From assembly GCF_963678635.1 (NCBI RefSeq), contig NC_087062.1, positions 67,195,415 to 67,259,414 of the forward strand: a stretch of 64,000 nucleotides of DNA. The letters are read 5' to 3'. This DNA is from Symsagittifera roscoffensis (Eukaryota; Xenacoelomorpha; Acoela; Convolutidae). Positions 57,499 through 64,000 of this stretch are shown here, piece after piece. Both the position numbers and the translations under genes were made by a program. The notes beneath the pieces are model-generated. The model worked only from the letters and a program-made list of their open reading frames with translations. It was not told the origin of the DNA and did not search any database. How positions within the stretch are numbered: the stretch's first letter is position 1; every line of letters begins with the position of its first letter.

Positions 57499-58481
57499 TT
57501 AAATTTCACTCGGATTCTCCAGACAGTTGACGTTCTTAGGCCGACATACTTTTGCAAAATGGCCACGTTTGCTGCATTTTGTGCAAATTTCGTCTTTTGC
57601 TGGGCACGATTGTAAATGGTTTGGACTTAATTGCCGCACTTGTAATATTACTTTTGTTGTGTAGTGTTGTGAGTTTGTGATTGGTGAAATCATGTGTTTT
57701 GAGTTCCACGTGTCACGTGTGCCATACGGTCTACTACGGCGGAATCAGCCCCGGCTTCTTTGAGTGTTTTGGCTCTTGGTGTAATTATCACCTCTACCTC
57801 ATGGGTTGATGTAATGTATTGGTTCTTGTTGTGTTGTTGTTGTCCTCAGATTATGTTTGTTTTCATAGTTCGACTATGTTCGATTCCTTTTTCTCGACAA
57901 ATTGCATAATCGTATGCATCGTGCGTTTAAACTAGTAATTCTTCCGCGATTTTTTTCCTTGTGCAAGTGGGCAGTAAACATGTCCTTGACCCACTCGTCT
58001 TATCGATCTCCGTAGTCGGCTCGAAAAGCCAGTTCGAATAAGTCAATATGAAATTGTTCTAGGTTTTCAGTTTTCTGTTGTTTTCTACAGTTGAAATGTA
58101 CCTTTTGAACGCGAGTATTCTTGTGGTCACAAAAACATCTTCGAAAAATGTCATCAGCTCGTTTGTAGAAACGCTGTGTAAGTCGAGGCTGGGCCTTTTT
58201 TGTTGAACTTGTCGCTGTCCTTCCGCGCGGAGACACTTTTAGAGATAACTGCGGACTTTTACATCAGCTTTGTCACAAGGGAACGAGTTACTCAATACGC
58301 CTCTTTCTCAGACTTTTTGCGCGCCATTTTCCCGACCCATTCGCTTCTCCTGATTTCTTAAGTCACAATTTTTTTTCTGTTCCTCCGTTTCACCAGTTAT
58401 TTCGACTTCGTAAATGGGTTCTGACTTAGTGCTGACTTAGCGCTTACTTAGCTCTTTACAAATTTCGTACCTCGATTCCAT
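57499..58481 (-). pseudogene. Gypsy copy A gag remnant
   Basis: The likely start is the ATG at 58,481 (MESRYEICKELSKR, then a stop). Charged frames follow, including QQKTENLEQFHIDLFELAF. The nucleocapsid part is clear: CPAKDEICTKCSKRGHFAKVC (57,600-57,540) with a CCHC knuckle. The frame ends in TAA at about 57,501-57,499, and the same reading frame continues beyond the stop in both Gypsy copies. Confidence 0.8.
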
Positions 58482-58630
58482 CTTTTGCAAACACCGCCAT
58501 ATCATATATTGCTACCCATTTAGACCACACTAATGATGGCTCAGCTGATGCCTTCTCCCAAAATGGATTAATATTATTCAGCGTAAGCGAGACAAGACAA
58601 CTGATTCATAAAACCATTTATTGACGTCCT

Positions 58631-59899
58631 CAAAAATTTTCTATTTAATACGAAAAAAGACCAATCATAGAGCCTAGTTTTTTTCGGGGAACAAGCAATT
58701 AAGCTCGTATCAATTTTTCCTGGCTGATTTATTTATGCTAAAACTATTAGTTTTTGAAAATATCCAATAAAAACAAATTGCGACTACTTATTTATCTTCT
58801 CAGACAATAAAACGTTCTGAAACTGATTTGACCTGCATATTGCGCCACGTTTAATATATTTTTTGTATCAATGCTGCAGAAACGAGTATTGGGACCCGGG
58901 TCGAGGTGCTCACTTTATGTTTCGACCGCCTCGACCAAAAATCGGTATGTTTCGACAGTGCCGGCCAAAATTTGGCATGTTTTGACCGTGCTCGACCGAA
59001 ATTTGTTAGGTTTCGAGCGCGCTCGACGGAAACAAAATGGCTTGATTGTGCTCGACATTTGCAAAATATGTTTCGACTGTGCCCGACTGACAAAAATGTG
59101 ATCGATCGAAGCTAGATATATTTGGTCCGTGCTCGATTGAATTTGCGAATTCGGGTATGTTTTGGTTTTCAAACAACATGAATAATCCAAACTTAAACGT
59201 GTTAACTTATGCTTATTGGGTAACATCTGCTGCTTTTTTTATCAGAATGAAATGATGAGTTGTAGAAAACGAACGGTATAAAATTGTCATCCTATTGTTT
59301 TCTATATTTGACAATTATTCTTTCTTCCTTACCATTTCTAAATTTAATGATTGCACGTGATATTTATTTCAAATTTTTGTTAGTTTTCCGTTTGAGTTTA
59401 TCTGGTCCCAAATAATTTGGCGAAAATCTTCAATTTTCTATGTAACTAGCTTGGTTTGAATTTTTGTTTTTGGCACGTTATAGCCAGGCTTATTCTGCAT
59501 TGCAAATTGAATTTAAAAAAATTAGAAAATGGGGTTTGTACTAAACATAAAACCTAGACGTGGGTGGTTCCTATAGTTAGCTCTGCTGATTTAGTTGGAG
59601 CTGTCCTAGAGACTTGTCGGCTTCATTGATGACTGTCGGTTGTGTTATTTTGGTAGCGGGTTTTTCTTGTCGATGCTGGTTGTTGGTTGACGCTGATTTG
59701 TCTGCTGATCTTGCTGATGATTGTTATTGGTTAATGTGATGCTGCTGCTGTTTGTTGTTGCAGAAAAATGACTTCATGCATTTATTGGAGAATAAAAATC
59801 TTTTTTCACCTTCATATATTTGTTTTCCATAATTAAGTCTAGCTGTGTCCGTTTGCTTTCTATTTGCTGCTGTCCATGTTTTAAGCGTATGGTTAGTAG
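58631..59899. other. Spacer between Gypsy copies, with minisatellite
   Basis: No recognised gene. Holds the 58,896-59,160 minisatellite and, near 59,690-59,765, a TGCTG/TGTTG-rich stretch that could be the Gln/Asn-rich tail of Gypsy copy B read on the minus strand. Part of it may be the 3' LTR of copy B, but no repeat pair was found to define it. Confidence 0.5.
58896..59160. repeat. ~31-bp minisatellite with CCCGGGTCGAGG terminus
   Basis: About eight diverged units of the form 'tatgtttcgaccgtgctcga' plus 'ccgaaatttggc'. The array is preceded by ACCCGGGTCGAGG and ends near GAATTCGGGTATG, a possible inverted terminus. Open frames on both strands over it follow from the repetition. Confidence 0.7.
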
Positions 59900-60097
59900 T
59901 TAGAACGGGTTACTGAATGGAGTGCATGTTCTTTGTGGTTTTTCCGGGGTAACTGATGATTTATGTTTGATTTTAGGATTTTGCGCTCGGCAAGATTCTT
60001 CTTTGACGTCCTCGTCTCCTGTAGTCGACCGTTTCCTGTGACGTTTCCAAATGCGTTCGGTTGTTTGATTTTGCAACCCTGATTTTTTTGAGTTCAA
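59900..60097 (-). pseudogene. Gypsy copy B C-terminal polar tail
   Basis: A 65-codon basic frame on the minus strand (opens MNSKKSGLQNQTTERIWKRH) in the same relative place as the copy A tail but with different sequence. The two elements diverge in this part, while their pol regions are nearly identical. Confidence 0.4.
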
Positions 60098-60256
60098 AAC
60101 GATGCCTCATAAGTTCAAAATTTCAAAACGATGCCTCATAGGGGTTTTTAAATTTTTGTTAGTTTTTGCCGAAAAATGTACTCAAATTTATTTTTTTTGT
60201 TACTCAAATCAGATGCGAGCGTTGAACGCTTGTTGTTTTGTAAACCGTCACGTCGT

Positions 60257-63200
60257 CTTTATCGTAACGTCGTCTTCCGACCGTCTCTGTAAACCATGCA
60301 TGAATTCCGCTGGTAGAGGCGGTTTGGTGAGGTTGTTCCAACCTAACCATGCTTGTTCGGCATTTTCCCAATTTAGGTTGTTAGGGAGCTACTTGTTGCT
60401 ATGTTGGAGAGGGGAGAATTCGGTTTTCTACCCATGTGAGCTTCGAAGGATAATTTTTTGTTACTAAGTGAGGTGTGATGTGTAGTGTTTCTATAACTTC
60501 GGCTACATCCGAGGCAAAATTATACGGTATGTTGTTCTTGTCTACCCTCATTCATCTAATCTACGTTTTAGTGTTTGAATCATTCTTTCTACCACCCCTA
60601 TTGCTGTATGGTCATCTGCTGGCGAAAGATTAGATCAAATTTATTTGTGTTGCAAAACAGTTGAAAATTTTTGGACCCTAATTTTTGTGTTTGGTCACAC
60701 TTTAACCGTCGCGATACCCCGTTGCTTGAGATACATCGATTCATGATTTTTATTGCAATATCTGCCGTTGTGTTTGATCCAATTTTCGCTATGGGGAATT
60801 TAGACCATATATCTATCGTTACCAATTTTTATGCATCCTTCTTAAGTTCAACAGGGAGGGGCCCGATGAAAACTAGCGATACTTCTTCATTTGGTTCGAA
60901 CACCGGCTCCATTCGGAATGACTGTTCTTTGCCTACTATTGGTTTCAGGTTTTTACCTGGTTCTGTACAATGTCGGAAGTACTGAGCCATGTGGAACATT
61001 GAGCAATGTTTGCGTGGAAATCAAGCATATTGACACAAATCCTCCACGGCTGGCGACCCAGGATGAGTTAAGTGTAAGCTGTCTAGTTGCGTCGGGATTA
61101 TGATTTTTTCATCAATCTGCAAACAGTCTTCTCTCACGTGTTATCTGTTTCGGATATTGAACCAGTTTTGTCCATACGAAGTCTTGATTGCCTCGCAGTC
61201 TTGTTTTTTGACAAAATTTTTGGGTGGCCGCAAATTTCTGTCCTTTTTGATAGCGGCGGCGATGAATAAGACTCTAAGAACTTTTGGAGTTTTCTCCGGA
61301 GCAATGGTGTGCCCTCCTTTAATTCAAAAATCGTACCTTGGTTGATTGTGGTGACGATTCGTATCTATTTGTGTTTGTTACGTATTCGTCATGGTAGGAG
61401 TTTCGATATTTGGTATAAAATCTTCTTGGCTATATTAAGTTAGTTCCACGCAGCTTAAGCAGTATTCTTATGTCTCGTGTAATTCTATGGAAAATTGGGT
61501 TTGAGTGGCGGGTGTCATCGTGTAAGCCTCTGTTTGCGCTGCTTGGATAGCCATTTCCTGTGTTGTTGATGGTGGTTGAGTTTTTGTGATTGGTGGGTTG
61601 TCGCTAAAAACAATTTTTGGGGAAGTTTGATTGCTTTTTAGGTTGTGATGAGAAGAGGTCTCGTGCGTCTTTAACTCCTGCTGACAAGGGCCTAGTGGTT
61701 AATTTCGTTTTTTTTGTGACTGTTTTTCTCTTGTGCCACCGTGGATCGGACAGGTTTTCCTGTCTATCCGATGAACCCTACCATTGCTTTTTTCCTGCCA
61801 CGCAGCTCAAGCGTTTTCACATCATCCGGGATGAATCCAGCAATACAAATTTTAGCATTTTTTGCTGACTTATTTTCTCAAAGTGTTCCTGTACTAAATT
61901 GATAGAATATTTAGAGTTTTGGTTTGAATAGTTTGTTGACTGGATTTAGGATGGTTTTGAGCACAATTGATTTGTAATAAGTGTTTGAGAATGACCTCTT
62001 CCGAAATTTGCAGAAGGTTTGAGTTTCGATTGAGAATTTGAAAAGCTAGTTAACGTTCTTGTATTTTCCGCGCGCTTTTTGATGAGCCGATATGGTGCCT
62101 TGTTCTGATTGGCTAGGTTGTTCAGTATGACCTAGTCAATTACTTCCAGGTTGTTTATGGATGAATTGATTGGAGCTACTACAAATTCTTCATCTTACGC
62201 GCTTGGGGGTTTTGTAAATCTAACCGGATTTTGTGACATTTAGTTTTCTAGTCACGTTTTTTCCCTGCTTAATGTTTTATGTCAAAAGGATCGGCCAGTC
62301 AATCAACCGGGTTAACCTGCTTTGACTGTTTTATAATCTTTCATTTGCGTTTAAACCTTTCATTCGTTTTAAAATTGTATATGTTCTCTGGTTTGTTTGT
62401 CCAACGGGATTTAAGAGTATGCGTATCTTAGATCAAACGTAGAAAATAACGTTTGTTAAGTTTTTTTTTGATTTTACAAACCTACGCAATATTGTCTAAA
62501 AGGAGAACTATGTTTGGCAGGCATTTATTTTTGTGGACAAATTTGTTGATCTGTTTAGTATCTAGTACCAATTTGAGTGTCTGGTCCTTTTATATTGTTT
62601 TTGCGATTGGGCTAACAAGTTGTCTATCCAAACATTTACTTAATTTGATTTCGTGATTTTGATCAATTAAGAGTTTTTTTTTCAACACGTTCTTGCAATT
62701 GTATTGGAATTCGGCATTCTTTGCTGCTGAATTGGGGTTGTGTCTTCGCTGAATTCCATTCGCATCACCTGAATTTCTGTTTTTCCGATTCGTATACACA
62801 ATTATTTGAAATGGTCTCTGACTCACTGTTTTAAAATTGTATAGGCAATTGGTCGAAATTGTCACTGACTCACTGTTTTACTTCCGTGTTTGGTTTTTTC
62901 GTTTCCTGTATAATTAGCATTTGATATGGTTTTAATTTTCTCTTGAATCAATTCGATTCTGATATCTGGTTATGAGTTTCAACCAATTATATTTGCTTTT
63001 TGGTCATCTATATACAAAATTGTATTGTCCAGCTTCCGGATTCTATTGTAATGACGAGTCTTCCCTTAAAAATAATATGTTTGCCATAATAACTTGCCAA
63101 GTTTTAGCTGTGTTTTTTGTTGGGATATGTTCAAATATCGTTGATTTGTCAAATTCTTGCAATCGAAGAGCCGTTTTTTTTTGTTTAAAATTCACATCGG

Positions 63201-63360
63201 GCTACCCGAATTGGCCATTGAGATCATCTTCTGTCAAACTGGCGGATTTTTCAACCTGAATTGCTTTCGAGATTGCCATAACTGAAATTCTGCGTGTAAA
63301 TTCTGCAAACGCAACTTGGTCATTTTCTGTAATATCTTTTTCATTTTCTATTTCGTCTTG
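60257..63360 (-). pseudogene. Gypsy copy B pol remnant lacking RT active site and RNase H
   Basis: The integrase remnant (IDIWSKFPIAKIG, 60,825-60,780) and the N-terminal reverse transcriptase part are present. The sequence jumps at about 62,360, where copy A carries the YLDD box, thumb and RNase H. The protease-like string reads IESGSWTI. The TAG between gag and protease (about 63,215) is the same as in copy A. Confidence 0.82.
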
Positions 63361-64000
63361 TTAAATTTCACTCGGATTCTCCAGACAGTTGACGTTCTTA
63401 GGCCGACATACTTTTGCAAAATGGCCACGTTTGCTGCATTTTGTGCAAATTTCGTCTTTTGCTGGGCACGATTGTAAATGGTTTGGACTTAATTGCCGCA
63501 CTTGTAACATTATTTTGTTGTGTATTGTTGTGAGTTTGTGATTGGTGAAATCATGTGTTTTGAGTTCCACGTGTGCCATACGGTCTACTACGGCGGAATC
63601 AGCCCCGGCTTCTTTGAGTGTTTTGGTTGTTGGTGTAATTATCACCTCTACCTCATGGGTTGATGTAATGTATTGGTTCTGGTTCTTGTTGTAATGTTGT
63701 TGTCCTCAAATTATGTTTGTTTTCATAGTTCGACTATGTTCGATTCCTTTTTCTCGACAAATTGTATAATCGTATGCATCGTGCGTTTAAACTAGTAACT
63801 CTTCCGCGATTTTGTCCTTGTGCAAGTGGGCAGTAAACATGTCCCTGACCCACTCGTCTTATCGATCTCCGTAGTCGGCTCGAAAAGCCAGTTCGAATAA
63901 GTCAGCATGAAATTGTTCTAGGTTTATTGTTTTTCTGTTGTTTTCTACAGTTCAAATGTACCTTTTGAACGCGAGTATTCTTGTGGTCACAAAAACATCT
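63361..64000 (-). pseudogene. Gypsy copy B gag, 3' part
   Basis: A 94-codon minus-strand frame (63,645-63,361) contains CPAKDEICTKCSKRGHFAKVC, identical to copy A, and ends at the same TAA. Upstream gag sequence to the window edge also parallels copy A (57,500-58,133). Confidence 0.8.

Larger units (their letters stand above)
52411..58630 (-). mobile_element. Ty3/Gypsy retrotransposon, copy A (decayed)
   Basis: Minus-strand element with gag, protease-like region, reverse transcriptase, RNase H and integrase in the Ty3/Gypsy order. A block of about 45 bp containing CAATAAATGGTT and GTCTCGCTTAC occurs at both limits (52,413-52,459 and 58,582-58,630). It is probably the polyadenylation part of the LTRs; the rest of the two LTRs does not align by eye. 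Many stops and frameshifts are present. Copy B lies upstream in the same orientation. Confidence 0.82.
59900..64000 (-). mobile_element. Ty3/Gypsy retrotransposon, copy B (partial, runs off window)
   Basis: Close relative of copy A in the same orientation; from 60,257 it aligns with 53,591 at roughly 97 percent over the first 230 bases. The offset is 6,666 bases, then drops to about 5,850 after 62,360, because about 830 bases of copy A (about 55,690-56,525) are missing. The minus-strand 5' end, including most of gag, lies beyond the window. Confidence 0.84.

Noticed and set aside
58851-59226. Four overlapping open frames on both strands
   Set aside because: They follow from the 31-bp minisatellite periodicity, not from coding.

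Overview
The window is eukaryotic and almost certainly from an invertebrate animal. It is AT-rich, carries a spliced metabolic gene with GT-AG introns, and is otherwise filled with retrotransposons (BEL/Pao, Copia, Ty3/Gypsy, a non-LTR LINE) and short inverted-repeat elements. The lineage cannot be fixed more closely from the sequence alone. A 200-base N run at 49,292-49,491 marks an assembly gap.

Left part (1-18.2 kb): four exons of a thymidine phosphorylase gene (TYMP/DeoA family) lie on the + strand at 1660-2121, 11591-11699, 12333-12620 and 17936-18163. Splice sites are canonical and phases match (0, 1, 1). Together they encode about 362 residues, with the active-site positions kept. The C-terminal domain is not found downstream. 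The introns are inflated by transposons: intron 1 holds a hAT-type MITE (8-bp target duplication) six bases into the intron and an 8.7-kb BEL element with near-identical LTRs (5-bp target duplication). Intron 3 holds a decayed Copia element.

Middle part (18.2-52.4 kb): no complete gene was recognised. It holds a hairpin-rich minisatellite, a second diverged BEL element on the minus strand (5' LTR 26,451-26,912, then leader, gag and protease fragments down to about 21.4 kb), and a decayed LINE on the minus strand (ORF1-like 34.1-33.4 kb, reverse transcriptase 32.2-30.6 kb). It also holds several MITE-like elements with terminal inverted repeats, dispersed repeats and a few orphan exon candidates.

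Right part (52.4-64 kb): two closely related Ty3/Gypsy elements lie head to tail on the minus strand (about 52.4-58.6 kb and 59.9 kb to beyond the window end). They share premature stops, and the second lacks the reverse transcriptase active site and RNase H.

The most unusual signal is in the BEL elements. Their LTRs carry a tRNA-like module with Pol III A and B boxes, and a small hairpin whose stem covaries between the two copies. The 5' leader carries two tandem ~119-nt modules, spaced 200 nt apart, whose stems differ in sequence but keep pairing while the loops are conserved. These are candidates for undescribed structured RNA elements of this retrotransposon lineage. All comparisons were made by eye; no alignments, folds or searches were run.
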